Of a stretch of DNA of 64,000 bases, positions 18,044-27,099 are shown in pieces (position 1 is the stretch's first letter; each line of letters starts with the position of its first letter). The stretch is taken from NCBI RefSeq assembly GCF_014645515.1, contig NZ_BMLW01000008.1, positions 1 through 64,000 on the forward strand, given 5' to 3'. The notes under the pieces are model-generated. The model worked only from the letters and a program-made list of their open reading frames with translations, was not told the origin of the DNA and searched no databases. This stretch comes from Oceanobacillus neutriphilus (lineage in GTDB: Bacteria; Bacillota; Bacilli; Bacillales; Amphibacillaceae). The position numbers and the translations under genes are program-made.

Positions 18044-18706
18044 ATGAAATATAATTCCGTATTTGATATTATTGGTCCGGTTATGGTAGGACCTTCAAGT
18101 TCACATACAGCCGGAGCTGCACGAATTGGCAAAGCAGCCCGGAATCTTTTTGGCAGACAGCCCTCCTGGGCGAAAATTCATCTATATGAATCCTTTGCTA
18201 AAACCTACCGGGGGCATGGAACAGATTTTGCACTTGTTGGCGGTCTTTTAGGTATGGAAACCGATGATCCGCAAATTAGTAAGGCATTACAGCTGGCCAA
18301 AGAGAAAGGGCTGGAGGTTGAATTCATTGAGGACAGTGCATCGGCGAATCACCCGAATACGGTCCGCATGATTATTGGCGATGACAGCGATCAGCAGGAG
18401 CTGATGGGAATATCTATTGGCGGCGGTAAAGTAGAGATTACAGAATTAAACGGTTTCGAACTCAGGTTATCCGGGAATCATCCGGCTATTCTAATTATGC
18501 ATAATGATCGTTTTGGAGCGATTGCATCTGTAACAAAGATCTTAGCGAAATATGAATTGAATATAGGCCATATGGAAGTAAATCGCAAAGATGTTGGCAA
18601 AGAGGCACTGATGGTTATAGAAGTAGATCAGAATGTAGATGATACTATACTGCAGGAGCTTCAGGCTGCTGACCATATTACCTCTATTGCAAAGATTGTA
18701 AGTTAA
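18044..18706 (+). CDS. sdaAB: L-serine dehydratase, beta subunit
   Basis: 220 residues. With SdaAA it deaminates L-serine to pyruvate and ammonia using an iron-sulfur cluster. The N-terminal part has the serine-binding GPSSSHTAGA at residues 16-25; an ACT domain occupies about 147-220 (AIASVTKILAKYELNIGHM). The pair of short subunits is the Bacillus type, in contrast to the single fused SdaA of enterobacteria. sdaAA follows after 22 bases with its own AGGAGAAGGGGG site. Confidence 0.94.
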   Translation: MKYNSVFDIIGPVMVGPSSSHTAGAARIGKAARNLFGRQPSWAKIHLYESFAKTYRGHGTDFALVGGLLGMETDDPQISKALQLAKEKGLEVEFIEDSASANHPNTVRMIIGDDSDQQELMGISIGGGKVEITELNGFELRLSGNHPAILIMHNDRFGAIASVTKILAKYELNIGHMEVNRKDVGKEALMVIEVDQNVDDTILQELQAADHITSIAKIVS

Positions 18707-18728
18707 AAAAGGAGAAGGGGGTAAGATC

Positions 18729-19604
18729 ATGTTTAGAACAGTGGCGGAATTAGTAGAGATGGCGGAAAAAGATAATATTCCGATTTCGGAAGTGATGATA
18801 CGTCAGGAAATGGATGTTAAAGAGAAGTCAAGGGAAGAAATTTTTTCGGAAATGGAAAAAAATCTTGTTGTTATGGAAAAAGCCATTGAGGATGCTTTAA
18901 AGGGTGTCCAATCAGTAACGGGACTTACCGGCGGTGACGCTGTTAAAGTACAAAAATATATGAAAGAGAAAACGCCTCTTTCCGGGAATTTAATGATGGA
19001 TGCTGTCAGTAAAGCGATGGGAACAAATGAAGTAAATGCCGCTATGGGGATTATTTGTGCGACACCAACTGCAGGGAGTGCCGGCTGTGTACCAGGTACG
19101 TTATTTGCGGTGAAGGAGCAATTAAACCCGACAAGAGAAGAGATGATCCGTTATTTATTTACTTCCGGTGCCTTTGGCTTTGTAGTGGCAAACAATGCTT
19201 TTATTTCTGGTGCAGCAGGAGGATGTCAGGCTGAGGTTGGATCAGCAGGGGCAATGGCGTCAGCAGCTATTGTAGAGATGGCAGGAGGTACACCAAAACA
19301 ATCATCTCATGCTTTTGCAATTACATTAAAAAATATGCTCGGCTTAGTGTGTGACCCGGTTGCCGGTTTAGTGGAGGTCCCATGTGTGAAGAGAAATGCA
19401 GCAGGATCATCTCTTGCTATTGTATCCGCTGATTTGGCATTGGCAGGTGTAGAAAGCCGTATTCCGTGTGATGAAGTGATTGGTGCCATGTACCGAATTG
19501 GAAAACAAATGCCTTCATCCCTTCGTGAAACTGGAGAAGGCGGCTTGGCGGATACACCAACAGGGCGGTTCCTGAAAGAAAAAATATTTGGTGTATCTGT
19601 CTAA
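18729..19604 (+). CDS. sdaAA: L-serine dehydratase, alpha subunit
   Basis: 291 residues, catalytic subunit with the 4Fe-4S cluster. Conserved Cys residues are seen in TAGSAGCVPG (about 117), GGCQAEVGSAGA (about 167), LVCDPVAG (about 209) and EVPCVKRN (about 220); the family uses a set of these as cluster ligands. The genes are ordered beta-alpha as in B. subtilis. A remnant of a repeat tail lies between it and recG. Confidence 0.94.
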   Translation: MFRTVAELVEMAEKDNIPISEVMIRQEMDVKEKSREEIFSEMEKNLVVMEKAIEDALKGVQSVTGLTGGDAVKVQKYMKEKTPLSGNLMMDAVSKAMGTNEVNAAMGIICATPTAGSAGCVPGTLFAVKEQLNPTREEMIRYLFTSGAFGFVVANNAFISGAAGGCQAEVGSAGAMASAAIVEMAGGTPKQSSHAFAITLKNMLGLVCDPVAGLVEVPCVKRNAAGSSLAIVSADLALAGVESRIPCDEVIGAMYRIGKQMPSSLRETGEGGLADTPTGRFLKEKIFGVSV

Positions 19605-19611
19605 GTAATAG

Positions 19612-19707
19612 AAAGGGGAAGTCCCATCGGAAACCGTTGTAGCGGACATCCCCTTGGCAAGAACACCAGTATCTTAAAGATCAAGCAGTTTTCTTGGTTT
19701 TTCTTAT
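19612..19707 (+). repeat. Truncated repeat tail (R3-type)
   Basis: The sequence GTAGCGGACATC...GGCAAGAACAC and the following TTTTCTTGGTTTTT match the tails of R3 copies at 34615-34675 and 52795-52860. The palindromic part is reduced to a short, partly scrambled piece at 19615-19632. The element ends about 40 bases before recG. Confidence 0.7.
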
Positions 19708-19745
19708 TAAGCAGGAGCGAATTGCGCTTCTAGTTCTGGAAAAGG

Positions 19746-21782
19746 ATGTTGGAAATGAACGAACCAATATTAGAAGTGAAAGGTGTCGGCGAAAAATTAG
19801 CAGAACAGCTTGCTTTAATGCGTATTTATGACACTGACGATATATTAGAATATTTCCCGTATCGATACGATATTTATGAAGAAAAACCTCTGCAAGAGCT
19901 GGTTCATGACGAGAAGGTCACGATTAAAGGGAAGGTCATTTACGATCCTTCTCTTACTTTTTTTGGGAAGAAAAAGTCCAGACTGAGCTTTACAGTAGAA
20001 GTCGAAGGTATTGCTGTAAAAGCAATTATGTTTAACCGGGCATTTGCAAAAAAACAGATTCAGCAAGAACAGGATATTACCTTAACAGGAAAATGGGACG
20101 CGCATCGGCTGCAAATTACAGTCAGCAAATATAAAATCGGGAAAATGGAAGAAAATGATTCGATTACACCTGTCTATTCAGTGAAGGGAGATTTGACTTC
20201 CTATAAATTTCAGAAGCTTTTAAAGCAGGTGTTTAACTCACATGAAGAAGATATCAGAGAAATTCTTCCTGCCTCTTATTTAGAAAGTTATAAGCTTCCA
20301 CCACGGAAAGAAGCAGTAAGAACAATGCATTTTCCCGAGAGCAGAGTTGCTTTAAAGCATGCACGGCGCAGGTTTATTTATGAGGAATTTTTGCTATTCC
20401 AGCTGAAAATGCAATTAATTAGAAAAATAAATCGCGAATCAACCAAAGGAAATGCGCAAGCGTTTCAGACCGGCAAGGTAGACCGTTTTATCGCCTCATT
20501 CCCTTTCACTCTTACAGAGGCACAGCAAAAAGCGTTGACAGAGATTTTAAAGGATATGAAGAGTGCTTATCGAATGAACCGGCTCCTTCAAGGTGATGTT
20601 GGTTCAGGGAAAACGGCTGTGGCGGCAATCTGCTTATACGCTGCTGTTACTGCGGACAAGCAGGGAGCGCTAATGGTTCCTACTGAAATTTTAGCAGAGC
20701 AGCATTTTCAATCTTTTCAATCGATGCTGGGGGAAAGAGCAAGCGTTGCTTTGTTGACGGGATCGGTAAAAGGGAAGAAACGCAGAGAGTTAACACAGAA
20801 AATAGAAAACCAGGAAATAGATATCGTAATTGGCACACATGCACTTATTCAAGAAGACGTTCTGTTTAAAAATCTCGGTTTAGCAATTGTCGATGAGCAG
20901 CATCGCTTTGGGGTTGCACAACGCAGAACATTGCGGGATAAAGGTCTGGACCCTGATATATTATTTATGACTGCAACCCCGATCCCCCGGACACTTGCAA
21001 TTACAACTTTCGGTGATATGGACGTTTCTATCATTAATCAGCTTCCTTCTGGAAGAAAAGAGATAGAAACACTATGGGTCAAAGAAAATATGTTTGAGCG
21101 GATTCTTGATTTTATTCAAGAGCGGGTAAAGCAGGGAGAGCAGGCATATATCATTAGTCCGCTGATCGAAGAATCGGATAAATTAGATATTCAAAATGCC
21201 GTTGATCTGTATCATCAGCTGACAGCTTATTATGATAATGAAATGGAAATCGGCTTAATGCACGGACGTTTATCCTCAGCGGAAAAAGATGAGGTGATGC
21301 GCGATTTCGCTGCTAATAAAGTAAAAGTTTTAGTATCGACTACCGTTGTTGAAGTAGGGGTGAATGTTCCCAATGCTACGGTGATGGTTATCTATGATGC
21401 GGAGCGCTTTGGTTTATCACAACTGCATCAGCTTCGGGGCAGGGTAGGAAGAGGAGACAAGCAAAGCTATTGTATCCTGATCGCAGAGCCTAAAGGAGAG
21501 GTCGGCAAGGAACGTATGCGGATTATGTCAGAAACAAGTGACGGATTTGAGCTGTCTGAACAGGATCTGCAGTTACGCGGACCGGGAGATTTCTTTGGCA
21601 GAAAACAAAGCGGTATGCCGGAATTTAAAGTAGCTGATATGGTGCATGATTACAGAGCACTGGAAACCGCACGGCAGGATGCACAAAATATTGTTGAGCA
21701 CAATTTATTACAAACCAGAGAATATCAGCAATTGAAAGAAATGCTGGCAGATGAAGAAGGTCTTTTGGAAAAATTGGATTAA
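19746..21782 (+). CDS. recG: ATP-dependent DNA helicase RecG
   Basis: 678 residues. RecG reverses stalled forks and processes recombination intermediates. An N-terminal wedge/OB domain (about 50-150) is followed by a superfamily 2 helicase: Walker A GDVGSGKT near 282-289, DEQH near 383, TATPIPRT, and the RGRVGRG motif VI; the TRG-type LQLRGPGDFFG element is near 600. The start region ATG-TTG-GAA-ATG offers two start codons; AAAGGATG lies just upstream of the first. fapR follows after a 420-base gap with its own promoter. Confidence 0.96.
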   Translation: MLEMNEPILEVKGVGEKLAEQLALMRIYDTDDILEYFPYRYDIYEEKPLQELVHDEKVTIKGKVIYDPSLTFFGKKKSRLSFTVEVEGIAVKAIMFNRAFAKKQIQQEQDITLTGKWDAHRLQITVSKYKIGKMEENDSITPVYSVKGDLTSYKFQKLLKQVFNSHEEDIREILPASYLESYKLPPRKEAVRTMHFPESRVALKHARRRFIYEEFLLFQLKMQLIRKINRESTKGNAQAFQTGKVDRFIASFPFTLTEAQQKALTEILKDMKSAYRMNRLLQGDVGSGKTAVAAICLYAAVTADKQGALMVPTEILAEQHFQSFQSMLGERASVALLTGSVKGKKRRELTQKIENQEIDIVIGTHALIQEDVLFKNLGLAIVDEQHRFGVAQRRTLRDKGLDPDILFMTATPIPRTLAITTFGDMDVSIINQLPSGRKEIETLWVKENMFERILDFIQERVKQGEQAYIISPLIEESDKLDIQNAVDLYHQLTAYYDNEMEIGLMHGRLSSAEKDEVMRDFAANKVKVLVSTTVVEVGVNVPNATVMVIYDAERFGLSQLHQLRGRVGRGDKQSYCILIAEPKGEVGKERMRIMSETSDGFELSEQDLQLRGPGDFFGRKQSGMPEFKVADMVHDYRALETARQDAQNIVEHNLLQTREYQQLKEMLADEEGLLEKLD

Positions 21783-21970
21783 ACAAAAGTGTGATAGGAC
21801 TATAGCGAATAATCATCCTATGACAGTCTTTATTTCAGAAATTTAATTTTGATCTATCAGGCATGAAGCACTATAATCAGTATGAATTTTCTCCAGGAGT
21901 ATGATTGCTCAACAGTGATTTCTTTCCTTTAAAATGTATTATTTTGTACACCGATTAATCAATAGATTAC

Positions 21971-22022
21971 TTGCATAAAAAAGACTGCTATTATATATTA
22001 CTATTAGTACCAAGTCATAAAT
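21971..22022 (+). promoter_or_regulatory. FapR-controlled promoter of the fapR-plsX-fabD-fabG operon
   Basis: -35 TTGCAT (21971-21976), 17-base spacer, -10 TATATT (21994-21999), then ATTAGTACCAAGTCATAAAT at 22003-22022. The last element matches the known FapR operator pattern (TTAGTACC followed by a mirrored AT-rich half) and covers the expected transcription start. This indicates autoregulation of fapR and release by malonyl-CoA or malonyl-ACP, as in B. subtilis. A transcribed leader of about 200 bases with no recognisable element follows. Confidence 0.75.
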
Positions 22023-22205
22023 TGAAATTTCCTTCCGCTGGAGGGTTGGTTCTTTCCCTGTGGAAACCTGAACTAATCAGGAGATAAGCTGTCTGTTTTC
22101 CCCATTTATACGCATTGTTTCCTTCAAACTTCTATAGGGGATTACGGATAATTATAATATGATAAATTGAATTGACATCTCTGAAAAATATTAAATGAAA
22201 GTTTG

Positions 22206-22787
22206 ATGGTAGAAATGAGACGTTCAAAAGCAGAACGACAGTCGTTGTTAAGAGAAAAAATAGAAGACTCCCCATTTGTAACAGATGAGCAGCTTGCGAA
22301 GGATTTTCAGGTGAGCATACAAACGATCCGTCTGGACCGTATGGAGCTATCCATTCCTGAACTCCGTGAACGGATTAAACATGTTGCGACAAAGCAATGG
22401 AACGAGACCGTAAAAGCCTTGCCAGTTGAAGAAGTAATTGGAGATATCATAGATTTGGAATTGGATCAGCGGGCGATATCTATGCTTGATATAACATCAG
22501 AGTTCGTTTTTTCCAGAAATAAGATTGCCAGAGGGCATCATTTGTTTGCCCAGGCTAATTCATTAGCAGTAGCTGTAATTAACGATGAGCTTGCTTTGAC
22601 AGCCAAGTCTAACCTGCGTTTTAAAAGACAGGTGAAAGAAGGAGAACGAGTGGTTGCAAAAGCTGTTGTTAAAGGAAAAGATAACCGCGGACACACGATT
22701 GTAGAAGTAAACAGCTTTGTAAATAATGAGCCTGTTCTTACAGGTGAATTTTTCATGTTCCATTCCAGTGAAAGCAAAGGAGAATAG
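22206..22787 (+). CDS. fapR: FapR, malonyl-CoA-responsive lipid synthesis repressor
   Basis: 193 residues from this ATG. FapR represses fatty-acid and phospholipid genes and is released by malonyl-CoA. An N-terminal helix-turn-helix (about 5-60, with [20 protein letters not shown] in it) is linked to a hot-dog fold effector domain (about 95-190, [20 protein letters not shown]). Possible starts are TTG 22203, ATG 22206 and ATG 22215; B. subtilis FapR begins MRRNK, which favours 22215, but the only ribosome-binding-like GAAAG suits the upstream codons. plsX follows after 4 bases. Its operator is visible upstream. Confidence 0.95.
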   Translation: MVEMRRSKAERQSLLREKIEDSPFVTDEQLAKDFQVSIQTIRLDRMELSIPELRERIKHVATKQWNETVKALPVEEVIGDIIDLELDQRAISMLDITSEFVFSRNKIARGHHLFAQANSLAVAVINDELALTAKSNLRFKRQVKEGERVVAKAVVKGKDNRGHTIVEVNSFVNNEPVLTGEFFMFHSSESKGE

Positions 22788-22791
22788 ATGA

Positions 22792-23793
22792 ATGCGATTA
22801 GCAATTGATGCAATGGGAGGCGACCATGCACCAAAGGAAATTGTTTTAGGTGCAATGGAAGCTGTAAAAGAAAATAAGGATTTACAAATAACACTTTATG
22901 GTGACGAGAAACAGATTAACCCAATTTTAACGGATAATCAGCAAATCAAAGTAATACATACAGATGAAAAAATTACATCAGAGGATGAGCCGGTGAAAGC
23001 TGTACGCCGCAAAAAGAATGCTTCTTTGGTTTTGATGGCAAAGGCAGTCAAAGACGGAGAAGCAGATGCCTGTATTTCTGCCGGTAATACAGGTGCGTTG
23101 ATGAGTGCGGGCTTATTTGTTGTGGGGCGCATCCCCGGAATTGATCGTCCTGCATTAAGTCCAACCTTTCCGACTGTTGATGGACAAGGATTCCTGATGC
23201 TGGACGTTGGAGCGAATGTGGACGCAAAACCGGAGCATCTGCTTCAATATGCCATTATGGGGTCGGTATATGTAGAGAGGGTAAGAAATATCAAAAGCCC
23301 TAGAGTCGGATTGTTAAATGTGGGTACTGAAGATGGAAAAGGGAATGATTTAACGAAAAAAGCATTTCAGCTTTTAGAAAATGCTCCTATCCATTTTGTA
23401 GGCAATGTAGAGGCAAGAGATATATTAAATGGCGTTGCCGATGTTGTTGTGACAGATGGATTTAGCGGGAATGTAGCATTGAAGACAATGGAAGGTGTTG
23501 CTGAGACGATTTTTTCACTTTTAAAAGGTGCTTTTATGTCCTCTGCTAAAACAAAAATTGCTGCTGCACTTATTAAAAATGATTTAAAAGGTTTAAAGAA
23601 CCGGTTAGATTACTCAGAGTATGGCGGTGCGGGTTTATTCGGTCTTCGTGCTCCGGTTATTAAGGCACACGGCTCCTCAAAAAGCAGGGCGATAACGAAT
23701 GCTGTAAAGCAAGCTGTTTACATGGTTGACAACAATGTTACAGCCACTATTCAAGAAACGATTGAGACGATGAATAAAGAGGAGGAGAAATAA
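22792..23793 (+). CDS. plsX: Acyl-ACP:phosphate acyltransferase PlsX
   Basis: 333 residues. PlsX converts acyl-ACP to acyl phosphate, the donor for PlsY in membrane phospholipid synthesis. It begins with the family signature [11 protein letters not shown] and has [11 protein letters not shown] near 97, [14 protein letters not shown] near 140 and GFSGNVALK near 223. The ATG lies a few bases after the fapR stop with AAGGAG upstream; fabD begins directly after the stop. In this operon it is under FapR control. Confidence 0.95.
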   Translation: MRLAIDAMGGDHAPKEIVLGAMEAVKENKDLQITLYGDEKQINPILTDNQQIKVIHTDEKITSEDEPVKAVRRKKNASLVLMAKAVKDGEADACISAGNTGALMSAGLFVVGRIPGIDRPALSPTFPTVDGQGFLMLDVGANVDAKPEHLLQYAIMGSVYVERVRNIKSPRVGLLNVGTEDGKGNDLTKKAFQLLENAPIHFVGNVEARDILNGVADVVVTDGFSGNVALKTMEGVAETIFSLLKGAFMSSAKTKIAAALIKNDLKGLKNRLDYSEYGGAGLFGLRAPVIKAHGSSKSRAITNAVKQAVYMVDNNVTATIQETIETMNKEEEK

Positions 23794-24732
23794 ATGAAAC
23801 GTATTGCATTCATGTTCCCGGGGCAAGGGTCACAGGCTGTAGGTATGGGGAAAAACTTGTATGATGCTTACCCGCAGGTGAAGGAATTGTACAAGGAAGC
23901 AAATGAAGTTTTAGATATGGATTTACAGACATTGATGTTTGAAGGTCCTAAAGAAACATTAACAGAAACAGAGAACACACAGCCGGCATTATTATTATCA
24001 AGTGTAGCAGTAACCAGGCTGTTAGAGGAAAATGATATTCAGCCTTCTATGGTTGTCGGACATAGTTTAGGAGAGTACAGCGCACTTGTTGCAGCTGGTG
24101 CAATTACATGGCAGGATGCTATCCAGCTTGTTAAAGTGAGAGGCCGTTTAATGGAACAGGCTTTTCCTAAAGGGCAAGGAACGATGGCAGCTGTCTTAGG
24201 TCTTGGTCAGGATAAGGTTCAGGAAGCACTTAATCAAGTGACAGACGAAATTGTAGATATGGCAAATTTGAACTGTCCGGGACAAATTGTTATTTCCGGT
24301 TCTGTACCAGGTGTTGAACAAGCAACAGCATTATTAAAAGAAACTGGAGCAAAACGGGTACTTCCACTAAATGTAAGTGGTCCATTCCATTCCAGATTGA
24401 TGAAGCAGGCGAACGAAGGTTTTGCAGCTTATTTAAGCGACACAGCTTTAGAAGATGCGAAGATACCTGTTTATGCAAATGTTTCTGCCAGCGCAGTCAC
24501 TTCGAAAGAAACAATTAAAGAATTATTAGTACAACAGCTATACTCACCAGTTCGATTTGAAGAATCGGTTCAAAATATGTTAGATGAAAATGTTGATGCC
24601 TTTGTTGAAGTGGGCACAGGAAAAGTACTATGTGGATTGTTAAAGAAAATTGACCGGAAAACAAAAACGTTTGCCGTCCAGGATCAGGAATCACTCGAAG
24701 CGTTTATTCGCTGGTACAAGGAGGAAGAATAA
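23794..24732 (+). CDS. fabD: Malonyl-CoA:ACP transacylase
   Basis: 312 residues. It moves malonyl from CoA to acyl carrier protein. PGQGSQ near residue 9, the nucleophile motif [10 protein letters not shown] with Ser91, the substrate-binding Arg in KVRGRLMEQ near 116 and the catalytic His in SGPFHS near 200 are all present. The ATG comes directly after plsX (GAGGAGG in the plsX end), and the stop overlaps the fabG ATG by one base. Confidence 0.96.
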   Translation: MKRIAFMFPGQGSQAVGMGKNLYDAYPQVKELYKEANEVLDMDLQTLMFEGPKETLTETENTQPALLLSSVAVTRLLEENDIQPSMVVGHSLGEYSALVAAGAITWQDAIQLVKVRGRLMEQAFPKGQGTMAAVLGLGQDKVQEALNQVTDEIVDMANLNCPGQIVISGSVPGVEQATALLKETGAKRVLPLNVSGPFHSRLMKQANEGFAAYLSDTALEDAKIPVYANVSASAVTSKETIKELLVQQLYSPVRFEESVQNMLDENVDAFVEVGTGKVLCGLLKKIDRKTKTFAVQDQESLEAFIRWYKEEE

Positions 24733-25472
24733 TGTTACAAGATCAAACAGCAGTAGTAACAGGAGCTTCCAGAGGGATTGGCAGAGCAATTGCTTTGGAG
24801 CTTGCTAAAAACGGGGCTAATGTTATTGTGAACTACTCCGGAAGTGAAGCAAAAGCCGAAGAGGTTGTCGGAGAAATCCAGGCTCTTGGAGTAAAAGCAG
24901 TTAAAATTCAAGCAAATGTTGCTGATGAAGAGTCTGTGAAGCAATTAATGAAGCAGGCAGTTAAAGAATTCGGTTCGATAGATATTCTTGTTAATAATGC
25001 CGGTATTACCAAAGACAATTTATTAATGCGAATGAAGGAAGATGAATTTGATCAGGTGATTCAAACAAATCTGAAAGGTACATTCCTGTGTACAAAAGCA
25101 GTCAGCCGTCAAATGATGAAACAAAAATCAGGACGTATTATTAATGTTGCATCGATTGTCGGAGTGAGCGGTAATCCCGGACAGGCTAACTATGTTGCAG
25201 CAAAAGCCGGTGTAATAGGTTTAACAAAAACAACAGCAAAAGAGCTTGCCTCCCGGAATATTTTGGTGAATGCTGTTGCTCCCGGTTTTATTTCTACAGA
25301 TATGACGGACCAATTAAGTGAAGAGCAGCAGGAATCTTTATTACAATTAGTACCACTTGCCCGTTTAGGGAAACCGGAAGATGTGGCAAGAGTTGTCCGC
25401 TTTTTAGCAAGCGAGGATGCAAATTATATTACAGGGCAGACCATTCATATTGACGGTGGAATGGTGATGTAA
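24732..25472 (+). CDS. fabG: 3-oxoacyl-ACP reductase FabG
   Basis: 246 residues, short-chain dehydrogenase. It performs the NADPH-dependent reduction of 3-oxoacyl-ACP in fatty-acid elongation. Cofactor motif [12 protein letters not shown] near 10-21, NNAGIT near 88, catalytic Ser in VASIVG near 140 and YVAAKAG with Tyr near 154 and Lys near 158. GGAGGA lies at the end of fabD. acpP follows after 65 bases. Confidence 0.96.
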   Translation: MLQDQTAVVTGASRGIGRAIALELAKNGANVIVNYSGSEAKAEEVVGEIQALGVKAVKIQANVADEESVKQLMKQAVKEFGSIDILVNNAGITKDNLLMRMKEDEFDQVIQTNLKGTFLCTKAVSRQMMKQKSGRIINVASIVGVSGNPGQANYVAAKAGVIGLTKTTAKELASRNILVNAVAPGFISTDMTDQLSEEQQESLLQLVPLARLGKPEDVARVVRFLASEDANYITGQTIHIDGGMVM

Positions 25473-25537
25473 TACAATTACAGAACAAAAATAAACACAA
25501 AAAATAGTGGTATATTCTTGAAAGGGGGTGAACGGAA

Positions 25538-25771
25538 ATGGCAGATGTGTTTGAACAAGTAAAGTCAATTATTGCTGATCGTCTTGATGTAGACGAAGAA
25601 AAAGTAGTTTTAGAAGCTTCATTTAAAGATGACCTTGAAGCAGACTCATTAGACGTTGTTGAACTTGTTATGGAATTAGAAGATGAGTTTGATATTGAAA
25701 TCGCTGATGAAGACGCTGAAAAGATTAATACAGTAGGTGATGCTGTGAATTACATAAACAGCAAATCTTAA
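25538..25771 (+). CDS. acpP: Acyl carrier protein
   Basis: 77 residues, very acidic four-helix carrier. The phosphopantetheine attachment site is Ser37 in [21 protein letters not shown] is an unusually strong ribosome binding site 8 bases before the ATG, which fits the high abundance of ACP. A hairpin at 25789-25826 follows and could give separate acpP transcripts. Confidence 0.97.
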   Translation: MADVFEQVKSIIADRLDVDEEKVVLEASFKDDLEADSLDVVELVMELEDEFDIEIADEDAEKINTVGDAVNYINSKS

Positions 25772-25788
25772 TGAATAAATGGCTAAAG

Positions 25789-25826
25789 GGAAAGCTTCTT
25801 CGTAAGAGGCTTTCCTTGTATTGTTT
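25789..25826 (+). terminator. Terminator/attenuator between acpP and rnc
   Basis: GGAAAGCTTCTT (25789-25800) and AAGAGGCTTTCC (25804-25815) pair over 12 positions with one G-T, followed by TTGTATTGTTT. It would separate highly expressed acpP from rnc. Confidence 0.75.
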
Positions 25827-25832
25827 AAAGGC

Positions 25833-25857
25833 AAGTAATTTTCTTGGTTTTTCTTAT
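25833..25857 (+). repeat. Micro-remnant of the R3 repeat tail
   Basis: This 25-base piece matches 19683-19707 at 23 of 25 positions (AAG.A.TTTTCTTGG and then TTTTTCTTAT). It lies just before the rnc ribosome binding site. Confidence 0.5.
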
Positions 25858-25875
25858 ACAATGGAGGAGGTTAAT

Positions 25876-26562
25876 ATGGACTTAAGTCAGCTGGAGAAGG
25901 AATTAGGAATAACCTTTCAACAAAAGGATTTATTAAAAGAAGCATTTACACATTCTTCTTATGTCAATGAGTATAAAAAAAGTAAGCTGAAGGATAATGA
26001 GCGGCTGGAATTTCTGGGTGACGCAGTGCTTGAATTAGCTGTTTCACAATATTTGTATCGGAATAACCCGGATATGCCTGAAGGAGAAATGACAAAATTA
26101 CGGGCGGCCATCGTTTGTGAAGCATCTTTAACCGTCTTCGCAAAGCAATCTGACTTTGGGCAGTATATCCTTTTAGGGAAGGGCGAGGATAAAACAGGCG
26201 GAAGACAAAGACCGGCAATTTTAGCTGATGCATTTGAGGCTTTTTTAGGAGCGCTCTATTTGGATCAGGGCTTCGATGTAGTATTGAACTTTTTGAACCT
26301 GCATATCTTCCCTACATTAACAGTAGACACATCAACAAGTGTGATGGATTATAAAAGCCATCTGCAGGAAATTGTCCAGCAGCAGAAAGATAGAAAAATT
26401 GAATATCAAATTATTAGTGAGCAGGGACCCTCTCATCACAAAGAGTTTGTTGCCCAGGTTATGATTCAGGGAGAACCGGCAGGAAAAGGAAATGGAAGAA
26501 CAAAAAAAGAAGCAGAACAAAAGGCAGCAAAAGCAGCATTGGAGAAAAAACTCCCGAAATAA
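25876..26562 (+). CDS. rnc: Ribonuclease III
   Basis: 228 residues from the ATG at 25876. RNase III cuts double-stranded RNA in rRNA precursors and scRNA. The catalytic signature ERLEFLGDAV lies at 42-51, the second acidic cluster in ADAFEAFLGALYLD near 117-130, and the double-stranded RNA binding domain at about 155-226 ends in a typical KKEAEQKAAKAAL. The frame is open for a further 35 codons upstream, but that part is terminator and repeat remnant; GGAGGAGG lies 5 bases before 25876, which decides the start. Confidence 0.95.
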   Translation: MDLSQLEKELGITFQQKDLLKEAFTHSSYVNEYKKSKLKDNERLEFLGDAVLELAVSQYLYRNNPDMPEGEMTKLRAAIVCEASLTVFAKQSDFGQYILLGKGEDKTGGRQRPAILADAFEAFLGALYLDQGFDVVLNFLNLHIFPTLTVDTSTSVMDYKSHLQEIVQQQKDRKIEYQIISEQGPSHHKEFVAQVMIQGEPAGKGNGRTKKEAEQKAAKAALEKKLPK

Positions 26563-26591
26563 AAAGTGCTTCTTATTCTGAAAAGAAGCTC

Positions 26592-26646
26592 AAAAAAACG
26601 TTACGCAAGAGTAATTTGGTTGCTTGTTCTTGCGTAACGTTTTTTT
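26592..26646. terminator. Bidirectional terminator between rnc and the DUF1128 gene
   Basis: AAAAAACGTTACGCAAGA and TCTTGCGTAACGTTTTTT form a perfect 18-bp stem around a 17-base loop. It serves convergent rnc (+) and the DUF1128 gene (-). Confidence 0.92.
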
Positions 26647-26654
26647 ACTAAATC

Positions 26655-26876
26655 CTATTTTCGAATAGCGGCCAATTCATTAATAAAAGCTTGTGTTTCT
26701 GAGGTACTTAAACGGCCTTTACTCATAACCATATCATACATCCATTTTAAATCTTCATATTTTTCGATATTGTAATCCTCTGCATCCATAATAGAACGAT
26801 TTACTACTTGAAGCTTTTCAGCTAATTCTTGAAGCATATATTCCATATTTTCCATACTTGGCTGTTCTAATTGCAT
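26655..26876 (-). CDS. DUF1128 family small protein (YfkK-like)
   Basis: 73 residues, function unknown. It resembles B. subtilis YfkK over the full length: MENMEYMLQELAEKLQVVN near the start, YEDLKWMYDMVMSKG in the middle and a C-terminal EL..IRK. The open frame extends 33 codons further upstream, but AAGGAGGAC lies just before the ATG at 26876, so the short form is annotated. It is not at this place in B. subtilis, where rnc is followed directly by smc, so it has been gained or moved here. Predicted all-helical, cytoplasmic. Confidence 0.85.
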   Translation of the reverse strand: MQLEQPSMENMEYMLQELAEKLQVVNRSIMDAEDYNIEKYEDLKWMYDMVMSKGRLSTSETQAFINELAAIRK

Positions 26877-27099
26877 GATGTCCTCCTTATACCTGTTCCT
26901 AGTCAAGAATTTATTATAACATAAGTTTTCTAAATCGTTAAAGGCCTGTTTCTTAATTAATAGCGTGCAACGCATAGGCTAAAGTGTCATAATATGATAA
27001 AATATATTAGCTAAAGAATTCGGGAAATGATAGAAGATCATGTTGTATTCTACATAGATTTAATAACTATAAAGATTAGTAAGTTTTAGGAGAATGATT

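Noticed and set aside
25771..25875. N-terminal extension of RNase III
   Set aside because: The extra 35 codons translate the acpP terminator and a repeat remnant; a strong ribosome binding site precedes the later ATG.
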